Assembly: GCF_001667185.1 (NCBI RefSeq)
Contig: NZ_LZIC01000027.1
Location: 62,001-126,000 of the forward strand
From: Mycobacterium sp. 852002-50816_SCH5313054-b
Lineage (GTDB): Bacteria; Actinomycetota; Actinomycetes; Mycobacteriales; Mycobacteriaceae
Reading direction: 5' to 3'
DNA: 64,000 nt
Part shown: one piece after another, positions 20,645 to 32,529 of the stretch
Layout: every line of letters begins with the position of its first letter
Numbering within the stretch: position 1 is the stretch's first letter
Notes under the pieces: generated by a model
The model's input: the letters and a program-made list of their open reading frames with translations, nothing else
Databases searched by the model: none
Told to the model about the DNA's origin: nothing
Position numbers and translations under genes: made by a program

Positions 20645-20694
20645 CGCCTGACGATTCCTCAGGCGGCGACCCGCCGCGCCCGGCAGTGCCGGGC
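20645..20694 (+). terminator. Two small hairpins between hpf and secA1
   Basis: CGCCTGA (20645-20651) pairs with TCAGGCG (20659-20665), and GCCCGGC (20678-20684) pairs with GCCGGGC (20688-20694) across a 3-nt loop. There is no U-tract, which is usual in mycobacteria. They sit just after the hpf stop and before the secA1 leader. Confidence 0.4.
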
Positions 20695-20806
20695 TTGCGA
20701 TCGCCGCCGCGGCGGCCATCCCCGGCCAGTCACCTACGATGGGGGTCGGTTTACGAAGAAGAAGACTCCTATCAACAGGGGAATATCCCAATAAGGGGAC
20801 GACACC

Positions 20807-23647
<2,841 letters not shown>

Positions 23648-23700
23648 TTTGAGGCATTAGCCTCATGCGCGCACCTGAACTCGGCGCGCAGCATTCATGC

Positions 23701-24643
23701 ATGACCAAGATCCGTACCCCTTTGGACGCCGCCTCGGCCGTCCTGCAAAACCCCGCGCTGCCCGCCGGAGACGACGAAAGATTTGTCGGCTTCGGTGTGA
23801 TGGGGCTGCCGTTCGCCGGTGGGCACTATCTCGCCCTGCGCTGCATGCCGGCGTCGTCGTTCGCGCCCGGCTACCGGTCGGTGTGGCACCGTGACCCGGC
23901 CGGCGTGTGGACTTTCTATGCGACGACGCCGGGCCCGCTCAGTTGCGCGCGGTACTTCAGCTCGGCCGCGGCCGGCGAGGCCGTCCAATGCGACATCGAC
24001 GTCGCGTGGGTCACCCCGTGGTCGTTGTCGGTCGAGATCGGCGGGTTGCTCGGGTGGCAGCTCGATCTCGGTGCCACCCCGGCCACGCGGCTGATGAGCG
24101 CGATCGCGCCGCGGCTGCCGGCACGGGCGTGGACCAACCGCCTCATGCTCGGCGCCATCGGCCGGGCGGCCGGACCCGTGATGGGAGCCGGACAGGTCCG
24201 GCTATCCGGGGTCGCCCAATGGCCAGCGATTCATGATCGCCCCACGGCGGTTCTGGCCGGTGACCGGTTCGCGCGCACGGCTGCGGGGCGAGGACCTCGG
24301 CCCGGTTGGGCCGCTGCCGGCGCAGGCGCGGCTCGCCGAATTTCGGGCCCCGCAACGTGGATATTTCGTGGTGGGCGGCAGCCGCTTCGAGACGGTGCTG
24401 CAGGCCGCCGGGCAGCCGGCCGCGCGGGCGAACCGGCGACCGGATGGTCTCACCCCCAGGGAGGTCGAGGTGCTCTGCCTGGTGGCCCGCGGCGCGTCCA
24501 ACAAGGAGATCGCGGCGACCCTGGTGATCAGCCAAAAGACGGCCCGCAACCATGTCGAGCGGACGTACGCGAAGATCGGCGTGACCAACCGCATCGGCGC
24601 CAGCATGTCTGCGCTGCGCAACGGACTAGTCAAAAATACCTAG
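23701..24643 (+). pseudogene. Frameshifted LuxR-type regulator
   Basis: The first ~175 codons read in one frame (MTKIRTPLDAASAV to GQVRLSGV). The rest reads one base later, from [13 protein letters not shown] near 24212 to a C-terminal LuxR helix-turn-helix ([20 protein letters not shown] ... [15 protein letters not shown]) ending at 24643. The two parts abut at 24205-24212 (gtcgcccaatggc), where adding two bases or removing one restores a single ~313-aa protein. It may be a real pseudogene or a sequencing error in the C-run. The N-terminal domain is not one I recognise. Confidence 0.7.
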
Positions 24644-24712
24644 GGCGCCCTCGCGCAAAGATGAGGCAGATGACCTATATACCCGACTGCCGAGGCGCCC
24701 GACACTTGGGTC

Positions 24713-25477
24713 ATGAAGCGTTACTTGACTGTTGCTTATGGCGCGGCGGCCTACCTGCTGTTCCTCGTTGCCTTTTTGTATCTCGTTGGGTTCGTGGCGA
24801 ACCTGTGGGTGCCGCGCACCGTCGATCACGGGCTCCCGTCACCCATCGGCCTGGCGGTGCTGGTGAATGTGTTGCTGGTTGGGGCGTTTGGCGTCCAGCA
24901 CAGCGTCATGGCGCGGCCGGCGTTCAAGGCGTGGTGGACGCGGATCGTGCCGCACTCGATAGAGCGCAGCACCTACGTGGTGCTGTCGAGCGCCGTGCTG
25001 CTGCTGCTTTATTGGCAGTGGCGGACGATCCCGGCGGTCGTGTGGGACGTGCGGCCGCCGGCGGCGCGCGTGGTGCTGTGGGCATTGTTCTGGCTGGGCT
25101 GGTTGATCGCGCTGGGCGCAACGTTCATGATCAACCACTTCGATCTGTTCGGGCTCCGGCAGGTGTATTTGGCTTGGCGCCAAAAGCCTTATACCGACCT
25201 CCATTTCCGCACTCATCTGTTCTACCGCTTGGTGCGCCACCCGCTGATGCTGGGATTCCTCATCTCGTTCTGGGCGGCACCCACCATGACGGCCGGGCAT
25301 CTGCTCTTCTCGATCGCCATGACCGGCTACATCCTGCTCGCCGTGCACATCGAAGAGCGCGGCCTCGTCGCGGCGCTGGGCAACGACTATCGCGAGTACC
25401 GCCGCGAGGTCCCCATGCTGGTCCCCCTGAAACACCGCCCGCGCCGGCGCTCTGCGGAAGCGGTGGGCCAGCACTAA
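24713..25477 (+). CDS. mddA: Methanethiol S-methyltransferase-like membrane protein (MddA/NnrU family, Rv3238c type)
   Basis: A 254-aa protein with about five hydrophobic helices and the isoprenylcysteine-methyltransferase-like C-terminal signature YRLVRHPLMLGFLISFW ... HIEERGLVAALGNDYREYRR, which binds SAM at the membrane. Family members methylate methanethiol to dimethyl sulfide, so that is the likeliest role; the substrate is not proven here. The 3' end overlaps the convergent SRPBCC gene by 4 bp. Confidence 0.75.
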   Translation: MKRYLTVAYGAAAYLLFLVAFLYLVGFVANLWVPRTVDHGLPSPIGLAVLVNVLLVGAFGVQHSVMARPAFKAWWTRIVPHSIERSTYVVLSSAVLLLLYWQWRTIPAVVWDVRPPAARVVLWALFWLGWLIALGATFMINHFDLFGLRQVYLAWRQKPYTDLHFRTHLFYRLVRHPLMLGFLISFWAAPTMTAGHLLFSIAMTGYILLAVHIEERGLVAALGNDYREYRREVPMLVPLKHRPRRRSAEAVGQH

Positions 25478-25938
25478 CTCTCGAGGAGGTCGGCGATGCG
25501 CGCCAGCGTGGCGCGCATGCCGGCTGCGGTCAGCTTCGGCATCGAACCGCTGGTGATCATCCGCTTCTGCTTGTCCCGCGACACGTCCCACGTTTCGCGC
25601 ACCAGCGTGCCGCCCTCGGCCGGAAGCAGTTCATAGCGCCAGATGCGCCCGCCGACCAGGCCGCCCAGCCCGAAGGTCTGCCACGCGATGCGGCGGTCGG
25701 GTTCGTATTCGATGACGGTGTTGGTGGTGCGGTACGGGATGAACAGCGTCTCCTTGCGTCCCTTCATCGCCATCGCGAATGTCGAACCCATCGAGAGGGG
25801 AACCGACTGCTGCGAAGCGTGATTGACGGACTCCGAACCGTCGAAGCTGGCGTGCCTGGCGGCATCGGCCAGCAGCGCGAAGACCCGTTCGGGTGGCGCC
25901 TTGATGACCCGCTCGACGCTGACCGTGCTTCCGTCCAT
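25474..25938 (-). CDS. SRPBCC-family (START-like) protein
   Basis: A 154-aa polyketide-cyclase/dehydrase-like protein. It opens with VSVERVIKAPPERVFALLAD, the typical first strand and helix of the Bet v1-like fold, has a central IEYEPDRRIAWQTFG and a C-terminal helix MPKLTAAGMRATLARIADLL. It probably binds a hydrophobic ligand; no catalytic residue can be named. It is convergent with mddA and divergent from the TrkA-C gene. Confidence 0.8.
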   Translation of the reverse strand: MDGSTVSVERVIKAPPERVFALLADAARHASFDGSESVNHASQQSVPLSMGSTFAMAMKGRKETLFIPYRTTNTVIEYEPDRRIAWQTFGLGGLVGGRIWRYELLPAEGGTLVRETWDVSRDKQKRMITSGSMPKLTAAGMRATLARIADLLES

Positions 25939-25979
25939 GCGATGACACTAGCGCCGCCCGGCTGGTAAGGATGGACGGT

Positions 25980-26462
25980 ATGGATGTCAAGGAGGTGCTG
26001 CTGCCGGGCGTCGGTCTCCGCTACGAATTCACCAGCCACAACGGTGAGCGCATCGGGATCGTCGCACGCCGCGGCGGCGACTTCGACGTCGTCCTGTACG
26101 GGCCCGAGGATCCCGACCAGGCCCGACCGGTCTTCCACCTGACCGACGCCGAGGCCGAGGCCGTGGCCCAGATCCTGGGCGCCCCGCGCATCGCCGAGCG
26201 GTTCACCGAGCTTTCCCGGGAGGTGACCGGTCTGGAGACGGGGCAGGTCCACATCGTGGCCGGCAGCCCCTTCGTGGACCACCCGCTCGGCGACACCCGC
26301 GCCCGCACCCGCACCGGCGCATCGATCGTCGCGATCGTGCGCAACGAGGCAGTGCTCGCCTCGCCCGGACCGGCCGAGATGCTGCACGCGCGAGACGTTC
26401 TGATCGTGATCGGCACCGCAGACGGCATCGCCGGTGTCGAGCAGATCATCGATAAGGGCTGA
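25980..26462 (+). CDS. TrkA-C domain regulatory protein of a cation/proton antiporter (Rv3237c, KhtT-like)
   Basis: A 160-aa cytoplasmic protein. The N-terminal part (MDVKEVLLPGVGLRYEF) resembles KhtT, and the C-terminal TrkA-C/RCK_C domain runs from about residue 70 (VHIVAGSPFVDHPL) to LIVIGTADGIAGVEQI. I chose the second ATG, because GTAAGG lies about 9 nt before it and only 1 nt before the ATG at 25971. It is 4 bp ahead of the antiporter gene, so the two likely form a regulated K+/H+ efflux unit. Confidence 0.85.
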   Translation: MDVKEVLLPGVGLRYEFTSHNGERIGIVARRGGDFDVVLYGPEDPDQARPVFHLTDAEAEAVAQILGAPRIAERFTELSREVTGLETGQVHIVAGSPFVDHPLGDTRARTRTGASIVAIVRNEAVLASPGPAEMLHARDVLIVIGTADGIAGVEQIIDKG

Positions 26463-26466
26463 GCCG

Positions 26467-27606
26467 ATGCAGGTTTCGGGGGCGCTGCTGTTTCAACTCG
26501 GAGCCCTCCTGGCCACGCTGGCCGTATTGGGCTCTTTCGCAAGGCGTTTCGCGTTGTCACCGATACCGGTGTACCTGCTGGCGGGCCTCTCGCTGGGCAA
26601 GGGCGGGCTGCTGCCGGTCGCCGCGGCGGGCGAGTTCATCCAGACGGCGGCGCCCATCGGCATCGTGTTGTTGCTGCTGACCTTGGGGCTGGAATTCTCG
26701 GCGACCGAATTCGCCGCGAGCCTGCGGCACCACCTGCCGTCGGCCGCTGTCGACCTCGTCCTCAACGCCACCCCCGGCGCGGTGGCCGGCTGGCTGCTGG
26801 GGCTGGACGGCGTGGCCATCCTGGCCCTGGCCGGGGTCACCTACATCTCCTCGTCGGGCGTCATCGCGCGCCTGGTGCAGGACCTGGGCCGGCTGGGTAA
26901 CCGGGAAACGCCGGCGGTGCTGTCGGTGCTGGTGCTCGAGGACTTCGCGATGGCGGCCTACCTGCCTCTGTTCGCCGTCCTGGCGTCGGGCGGCGGCTGG
27001 GTGCACGCCCTCGCCGGCATGGCGGCCGCCGTCGGCGCTCTGCTGGTGGCGTTCGCCGCGTCCTACCGGTGGGGCCACCACTTCGGCCGGCTGGTCGAAC
27101 ACCCCGATTCCGAGCAGCTGCTGCTGCGGGTCCTGGGGATCACCCTGATGGTGGCGGCGGTGGCGGAGGTCCTGCACGCCTCGGCCGCTGTCGGCGCGTT
27201 CCTGGTGGGCCTGACCCTGACCGGCGCGACGGCGGACCGGGCGCGCCGGGTGCTGGGCCCGCTGCGCGACCTGTTCGCCGCCATCTTCTTCCTGGCGATC
27301 GGCCTGTCGGTCGACCCACACGAGCTGCTTCCGATGCTGCCGGCGGCGCTGGCCCTGGCCGCCGTCACCGCCGCGACGAAGGTGGCCACCGGGATGGTCG
27401 CCGCCCGCCGCGACGGCGTGGGGCGGCGCGGGCAACTGCGCGCGGGCGCCGCGCTCATCGCCAGGGGCGAGTTTTCGTTGATCATCATCGGGTTGGTCGG
27501 CACCTCGATTCCCGGGGTGGCGGCGCTGGCGACGTCGTACGTCTTCGTCATGGCGATCGCGGGCCCGGTGCTGGCCCGGTATGCGGGAGGTTCGCGCCCG
27601 GCCTAG
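26467..27606 (+). CDS. kefB: Cation:proton antiporter, KefB/CPA2 family (Rv3236c type)
   Basis: A 379-aa membrane protein with about 11-12 hydrophobic spans. The CPA2 core motif is present as AGLSLGKGGLLP near the N-terminus, ILLLLTLGLEFSATEF, the helix GVTYISSSGVIARLVQ and the C-terminal RGEFSLIIIGL. It has no fused RCK domain; that function is supplied by the gene just upstream. The 3' end overlaps the convergent Rv3235-type gene by 4 bp. Confidence 0.9.
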   Translation: MQVSGALLFQLGALLATLAVLGSFARRFALSPIPVYLLAGLSLGKGGLLPVAAAGEFIQTAAPIGIVLLLLTLGLEFSATEFAASLRHHLPSAAVDLVLNATPGAVAGWLLGLDGVAILALAGVTYISSSGVIARLVQDLGRLGNRETPAVLSVLVLEDFAMAAYLPLFAVLASGGGWVHALAGMAAAVGALLVAFAASYRWGHHFGRLVEHPDSEQLLLRVLGITLMVAAVAEVLHASAAVGAFLVGLTLTGATADRARRVLGPLRDLFAAIFFLAIGLSVDPHELLPMLPAALALAAVTAATKVATGMVAARRDGVGRRGQLRAGAALIARGEFSLIIIGLVGTSIPGVAALATSYVFVMAIAGPVLARYAGGSRPA

Positions 27607-28172
27607 CCGATGTGCAGCGCCACCACGAGCCACCGGGCGCCGCCGGCGCCGGTGGGCAGCTGCTCCACCCGGCAGGCGATGGCGTGGGTCCGGTCCCCGC
27701 GGCTGTAGGTCCCGAAAACCTCGGCCGCCGTCTCCGGGCGGCGGCGCCCGGAGGGCTGTAGCCGTGTCCGGCGCAGCATCGCGGCGCCGCCGCGCCCGCG
27801 GCCGATCGAGAGCACGGAGTCCATCAGCCCGGGCGCCAGCATCGGCCGCAACTGGGCGGCGGGACGGCGGCGATCGATGACTTCGAGCACCCGGCGCAGG
27901 GCGGCGTCGGCGAAGGCGGCCGCCTGGCCCATCGGGACGGTCGCGAGGGGGGCGACGCCCGCCGTCGGGCCGGTGCACGCCCGGCGCGGCGCGGGCGGCC
28001 GGCGGCGCGGCGGCGCGTGGGATGACGGCCGGCACTGGGGAACGTCCCGTCGTGGCGGCTCGTAGTCGACGACGGGGGTTACGGCGAAAACGGTCAACGC
28101 GCACTCTCCAAGGCGAACGGTCGCACGAGCGCCTGCTGGAGAGTGGCAGACAGCTTGGTCAGTGGTCATCAT
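27603..28172 (-). CDS. Ala/Arg/Pro-rich Rv3235-family protein
   Basis: A conserved mycobacterial protein of unknown function, about 189 aa from the ATG at 28172 (MMTTDQAVCHS). Starts at 28169 and at the GTG near 28128 are also possible. The N-terminal half is Arg/Pro-rich and probably disordered; the C-terminal half (AAFADAALRRVLEVIDRRRP to ARWLVVALHIG) looks folded. It matches Rv3235 in size and place. Start uncertain. Confidence 0.6.
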   Translation of the reverse strand: MMTTDQAVCHSPAGARATVRLGECALTVFAVTPVVDYEPPRRDVPQCRPSSHAPPRRRPPAPRRACTGPTAGVAPLATVPMGQAAAFADAALRRVLEVIDRRRPAAQLRPMLAPGLMDSVLSIGRGRGGAAMLRRTRLQPSGRRRPETAAEVFGTYSRGDRTHAIACRVEQLPTGAGGARWLVVALHIG

Positions 28173-28319
28173 GGCACAGGTCGCGCCGGCGCGTATCCGC
28201 GCCGATGGGGCCAACGCGTACCCGCGCCGAGCTTCGGCCCGGCCGGACTATTACCGTGGGCGGGTACGACCGTTCACCCAGCGAACCGAGGACGAATTGA
28301 CAAGAAGGACAGGGCCGTA

Positions 28320-29738
28320 ATGGTGGCTCGGTTGTCCCCGGCGGACGCCTCCTTCTACCGGCTGGAGAACACGGCCACCCCGATGTACGTCGGATCGCTC
28401 TCCATCCTGCAGCGCCCGCGCGCCGGGTTGAGCTACGAGACGCTGTTGGCCACCGTGGAAAAGCGGCTGCCCCAGATACCGCGTTACCGGCAGAAGGTCC
28501 GGGAGGTGGGCGTCGCGGGGGCCCGACCGGTGTGGCTCGACGACAACGACTTCGACATCACCTACCACGTGCGGCGCTCGGCGCTGCCGTCGCCGGGCAG
28601 CGACGAGCAGCTGCACGAGCTCGTCGCGCGGCTGGCCGCGCGGCCGTTGGACAAGTCTCGGCCGTTGTGGGAGATGTACCTGGTCGAGGGCCTGGCGAAA
28701 AACCGGGTCGCCCTGTACACCAAGTCCCACCAGGCCCTGATCAACGGCATGAGCGCGGTGGAAATCGGGCACGTCATCGCCGACCGGACGCGGCGGCCGC
28801 CGCCGTTTCCCGAAGACATCTGGATACCGGAACGCGATCCGGGCGACACCCGGTTGGTCCTGGGCGCGATCGGTGACTTGCTCGCGGGGCCGGGCACGGC
28901 GCTGCAGGCCGTCGGGTCCGCGGTGGCCGGCCTGGTGACGAACTATGGCGAGCTGCTCGATGCGGGGCGCCGCGTTGTCGACATTGCCCGCGCGGTGGCG
29001 CGGGGCAACCCACCCAGCAGCCCGCTCAACGCCACCGTTTCGCGGAATCGGCGGTTCACGGTCGCTCGGGGCAGTCTCGAGGACTACCGTGCCGTCCGCG
29101 CGCGCTACGACTGTGACATCAACGACGTGGTGCTCGCCGTCATCGCCGGCGCACTGGGCAACTGGCTGCTGTCCCGCGGTATGGCGGTGTCACCCACGGG
29201 GACGATCCGCGCGATGGCGCCGCTGTCGGTTTATGCCGACGACCATCTCGACTCGACCGGGCCCGGCCAAACGATCAGCCAGGTCACGCCCTTCCTCGTC
29301 GATCTGCCGGTGGGGGAGGCGAATCCGGTGGTGCGGCTGTCGCAGATCGCCCACGCCACCGAGTCGAACGCGTCCTCCGCCAGCCTGGTCGACGCGCGGA
29401 CCATCGTCACCCTCTCGGGTTTCGCGCCTCCCACCCTGCACGCCATGGGGATCCGGGTCGCCACCAACTTTCCGAGCTTTTCCAAGCTCACGTTCAACCT
29501 GTTGATCACCAATGCGCCGGGCGCCCAGTCGCAGATGTACATCGCCGGCACGAAACTGCTGGAGACCTACGCGGTGCCACCGCTGCTGCACAATCAGGCC
29601 TTGGCGATCAGTGTGACGTCCTATAACGGCATGCTGTATTTCGGAATCAACGCCGACCGCGATGCGATGAGCGATGTCGATCTGCTGCCGGGCCTGTTGA
29701 AGCAATCCCTCGACGAACTGCTGGAAGCTTCCCGCTAG
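28320..29738 (+). CDS. tgs3: Tgs3-like WS/DGAT acyltransferase, full length, degenerate HHxxxDG motif
   Basis: A 472-aa wax ester synthase/diacylglycerol acyltransferase family protein. It opens MVARLSPADASFYRLENTAT, and the C-terminal WS/DGAT domain includes PLSVYADD and NFPSFSKLTFNLLITNAPG. In M. tuberculosis the region is split into Rv3234c and Rv3233c; here it is one frame. The catalytic HHxxxDG reads H137-Q-A-L-I-N142-G, losing the second His and the Asp, so classical acyltransferase activity is doubtful. The ATG at 28320 was chosen because it starts the family N-terminus. Confidence 0.9.
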   Translation: MVARLSPADASFYRLENTATPMYVGSLSILQRPRAGLSYETLLATVEKRLPQIPRYRQKVREVGVAGARPVWLDDNDFDITYHVRRSALPSPGSDEQLHELVARLAARPLDKSRPLWEMYLVEGLAKNRVALYTKSHQALINGMSAVEIGHVIADRTRRPPPFPEDIWIPERDPGDTRLVLGAIGDLLAGPGTALQAVGSAVAGLVTNYGELLDAGRRVVDIARAVARGNPPSSPLNATVSRNRRFTVARGSLEDYRAVRARYDCDINDVVLAVIAGALGNWLLSRGMAVSPTGTIRAMAPLSVYADDHLDSTGPGQTISQVTPFLVDLPVGEANPVVRLSQIAHATESNASSASLVDARTIVTLSGFAPPTLHAMGIRVATNFPSFSKLTFNLLITNAPGAQSQMYIAGTKLLETYAVPPLLHNQALAISVTSYNGMLYFGINADRDAMSDVDLLPGLLKQSLDELLEASR

Positions 29739-29782
29739 TTACCCGGGGTGAAAATCGCTGCCCGGATCTATGATTCGTAATC

Positions 29783-30649
29783 ATGAGCACCGCGACAAAT
29801 GACGGCCTGTCGGGCAAGGCGAGTTCGAATAAATCGCCTGCGCCCCACGCGCATAAACTTTCCAACGCTGTCTACGAGGCCGAATTATTCAGGCTGCAAA
29901 CGGAATTCGTGAAGTTACAGGAATGGCTACGGGATGCCGGCGCGCGTCTGGTGGTCATCTTCGAAGGCCGCGACGGGGCGGGCAAGGGCGGGACGATAAA
30001 GCGGATCACCGAGTACCTCAACCCGCGGGTCGCCCGCATCGCGGCGTTGCCCGCGCCGAGCGATCGGGAGAGCGGCCAGTGGTACTACCAGCGCTACATC
30101 GCCCACCTCCCCGCCAAGGGCGAGATCGTGCTCTTCGATCGATCGTGGTACAACCGCGCCGGCGTGGAACGGGTCATGGGATTCTGTTCGGCTCAGGAGT
30201 ACGTGCTGTTCCTGCGGCAGACACCGCTCTTCGAGCAGATGCTGATCGACGACGGGATCCTGTTGCGCAAGTATTGGTTCTCCGTCTCCGAGGCCGAGCA
30301 GCTGCGCCGGTTCAGGGCGCGACTGAACGACCCTGTCCGGCAATGGAAACTCAGCCCGATGGACATGGAATCGCTGTACCGGCGCGAGGACTATTCGCGC
30401 GCCAAGGACGAAATGATGGTGCACACCGACACCCCGGTAAGCCCTTGGTACATCGTGGAATCCGACATCAAGAAGCACGCGCGGCTGAACATGATGGCCC
30501 ACGTGCTGTCCACGATCGAGTATCACGACGTGGACCGGCCCAAGGTCAAACTGCCCAAACATCCGGTGGTGAGCGGGACCTACCAGCGCCCGCCGCGTGA
30601 GCTGTCGAAGTACGTCGACGACTACGCGGCCACCTTGATCGGGACGTGA
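29783..30649 (+). CDS. ppk2: Polyphosphate kinase 2
   Basis: A 288-aa PPK2-family enzyme using polyphosphate to phosphorylate nucleotides, mainly GDP to GTP in mycobacteria. The Walker A motif is FEGRDGAGKGGT near residues 62-73 and the Walker B-like LFDRSWYNRAGVERVMG near 116, with the lid RFRARLNDPVRQWKLSPMD. The N-terminal 25 residues are low-complexity. Its stop overlaps the next gene (TGATG). Confidence 0.95.
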   Translation: MSTATNDGLSGKASSNKSPAPHAHKLSNAVYEAELFRLQTEFVKLQEWLRDAGARLVVIFEGRDGAGKGGTIKRITEYLNPRVARIAALPAPSDRESGQWYYQRYIAHLPAKGEIVLFDRSWYNRAGVERVMGFCSAQEYVLFLRQTPLFEQMLIDDGILLRKYWFSVSEAEQLRRFRARLNDPVRQWKLSPMDMESLYRREDYSRAKDEMMVHTDTPVSPWYIVESDIKKHARLNMMAHVLSTIEYHDVDRPKVKLPKHPVVSGTYQRPPRELSKYVDDYAATLIGT

Positions 30650-31188
30650 TGATCCAGGTCTACATCCCGGCCACCCTCGCGATGTTGCGGCAGCTCGTCG
30701 CCGACGGCTCCCTGTGGCCCGTCAACGGCACCGCGTTCGCGGTCACGCCGACGTTGCGCGAGGCCTACGCGGAGGGTGACGACGACGAGCTTGCCGACGT
30801 GGCGCTGCGCGAGGCGGCGCTGGCGTCGGTGCGGCTGCTGGCGTCCCAAGAGGACCGCGCGCCTGAAGGGTCTGAAGCCGACGCCGGTCTGCCGCCGCGG
30901 CGCGCGGTGCTGGCCGCCGAGGTCGAGGTGGGCGAATCCGGGGCCAAGTACCGGCCCGACCTCGACGATGCCGTCGTCAGGCTGGCCGCCCCCGTCACGA
31001 TCGACCAGGTGGTGGCGGCCTACGTCGACAATGCCGCCGCGGAGCCGGACGTCACCCGGGCGATCGAGGTAATCGACGCCGCCGACCTGGGCGATGAGGA
31101 CGCCGAACTGGTCGTCGGCGATGCCCAAGACCACGACCTCGCCTGGTACGCGAACCAGGAGCTGCCATTCCTGCTTGAGCTGCTGTGA
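30649..31188 (+). CDS. Conserved hypothetical protein (Rv3231c type, DUF6912-like)
   Basis: A 179-aa acidic protein beginning MIQVYIPATLAMLRQL. It has a compact N-terminal alpha/beta part, a variable acidic linker (residues about 65-80) and a C-terminal LAWYANQELPFLLELL. The ATG at 30649 overlaps the ppk2 stop; GTG at 30646 is the alternative. Co-transcription with ppk2 is likely. Function unknown. Confidence 0.8.
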   Translation: MIQVYIPATLAMLRQLVADGSLWPVNGTAFAVTPTLREAYAEGDDDELADVALREAALASVRLLASQEDRAPEGSEADAGLPPRRAVLAAEVEVGESGAKYRPDLDDAVVRLAAPVTIDQVVAAYVDNAAAEPDVTRAIEVIDAADLGDEDAELVVGDAQDHDLAWYANQELPFLLELL

Positions 31189-31247
31189 CCCGCCGCACCG
31201 GCGGCGGATGTGACGCAATCGCGGCCGGCACGCCTGGATACGGGACC

Positions 31248-31271
31248 GTAAGTTACGGTACCGTAGCCTTT
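31248..31271. promoter_or_regulatory. Palindromic operator before the DesA3 reductase gene
   Basis: The half-site GTAAGTTACG, 4 nt (GTAC) and CGTAGCCTTT. Two perfect inverted repeats overlap here: ACCGTAA-g-TTACGGT (31245-31259) and TACGGTACCGTA (31254-31265). It lies 30-53 bp before the ATG. The left half-site matches 8 of 10 positions of the site before desA3, which suggests one repressor for both genes. Confidence 0.6.
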
Positions 31272-31300
31272 GTGAGGAGCGTCGTGAGCAGGAGTTTTCT

Positions 31301-32446
31301 ATGAGCAAGCAATACGCGCCGATCACCGCCAACCTCGCGGACACCAAGCGCCCGGCGGTCGCCGGCGCCGACCGGCATCCTGGCTGGCACGCGCTGCGCA
31401 AATTGGCCGCGCGCATCACCACGCCGCTGCTGCCCGACGACTACCTGCACCTGGCCAACCCGCTGTGGTCCGCGCGGGAGTTGCGGGGCCGCATCGTCGA
31501 GGTGCGCCGGGAGACCGAAGATTCCGCGACCCTGGTGATCAAACCGGGCTGGGGCTTCAGCTTCGACTACCAGCCGGGCCAGTACATCGGGATCGGGCTG
31601 CTGGTGGACGGGCGCTGGCGCTGGCGGTCGTATTCGCTGACGTCGAGCCCGGCCGAAACCTCGGGCTCGCCGCGCACGGTGACGATCACCGTGAAGGCGA
31701 TGCCCGAAGGGTTTTTGTCCACCCACCTGGTGGCCGGCGTCGAGCCGGGGACCGTCGTGCGGCTGGCCGCGCCGCAGGGCAACTTCGTGCTGCCCGATCC
31801 GGCGCCGCCGTCGATCCTGTTCCTGACCGCGGGGTCGGGGATCACACCGGTGATGTCAATGCTGCGAACGCTGGTGCGGCGCAACCAGATTGGCGACATC
31901 ACGCACCTGCATTCCGCGCCCACCGAATCCGACGTGATGTTCCGCGCCGAGTTGGCCGCGCTGGCCGCCGATCAGCCGGGCTATCGCCTGCAGGTGCGCG
32001 AGACCCGCAGGCAGGGTCGGCTCGATCTCGCTACGCTGGACCACGAGGTCCCGGACTGGCGCGACCGTCAGACCTGGGCGTGCGGGCCGGAGGGCATGCT
32101 CGCCCAGGCCCAGAAGGTGTGGTCGGCGGCGGGCGTCGGCGATCGGCTGCACCTGGAGCGGTTCGCGGTGTCCAAGGCCGCACCCGCCGGGGCCGGCGGG
32201 ACGGTCACGTTCGCCCGCAGCGGGCGCGCGGTGGCGGCGGACGCGGCGACCTCGTTGATGGACGCCGGGGAAGGCGTTGGTGTGCAGATGCCTTTCGGCT
32301 GCCGGATGGGCATCTGCCAGTCGTGCGTCGTCAGCCTGGTGGACGGCCACGTCCGCGATCTGCGGACCGGCGCCGAGCACGAGCCGGGCACGCGGATCCA
32401 GACCTGCGTGTCGGCCGCGTCGGGCGATTGCACGCTCGACATCTAA
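31301..32446 (+). CDS. Ferredoxin-type oxidoreductase, electron donor to DesA3 (Rv3230c type)
   Basis: A 381-aa three-domain reductase. The FAD domain has [11 protein letters not shown] near residue 110, the NAD(P) domain [15 protein letters not shown] near 177 and [11 protein letters not shown] near 262, and a C-terminal plant-type [2Fe-2S] domain CRMGICQSC near 333 with the fourth Cys in [10 protein letters not shown]. By family knowledge it passes electrons from NADPH to the stearoyl-CoA desaturase DesA3, the next gene. GCAGGAG precedes the ATG by about 6 nt. Confidence 0.95.
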   Translation: MSKQYAPITANLADTKRPAVAGADRHPGWHALRKLAARITTPLLPDDYLHLANPLWSARELRGRIVEVRRETEDSATLVIKPGWGFSFDYQPGQYIGIGLLVDGRWRWRSYSLTSSPAETSGSPRTVTITVKAMPEGFLSTHLVAGVEPGTVVRLAAPQGNFVLPDPAPPSILFLTAGSGITPVMSMLRTLVRRNQIGDITHLHSAPTESDVMFRAELAALAADQPGYRLQVRETRRQGRLDLATLDHEVPDWRDRQTWACGPEGMLAQAQKVWSAAGVGDRLHLERFAVSKAAPAGAGGTVTFARSGRAVAADAATSLMDAGEGVGVQMPFGCRMGICQSCVVSLVDGHVRDLRTGAEHEPGTRIQTCVSAASGDCTLDI

Positions 32447-32459
32447 AGGCTACTCACAG

Positions 32460-32498
32460 GTAACCTACGCATTCGTAGGTTACGATAACGTAGGTAAG
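32460..32498. promoter_or_regulatory. Perfect 10-bp inverted repeat plus third half-site before desA3
   Basis: GTAACCTACG (32460-32469), a 4-nt spacer CATT and CGTAGGTTAC (32474-32483) form a perfect palindrome. A third, same-strand copy CGTAGGTAAG follows at 32489-32498, 15 bp on. This lies in the 83-bp gap between the reductase and desA3. Its form is typical of TetR-family operators, and its half-sites match the element at 31248-31271. Confidence 0.65.
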
Positions 32499-32529
32499 TA
32501 ACCGGAAACGACCGCAGGGAGGAAAGACG

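Noticed and set aside
26557..28104. A 515-codon minus-strand frame across kefB
   Set aside because: Antisense to kefB and running into the Rv3235-type gene in another frame; Arg/Gln-rich low-complexity translation.
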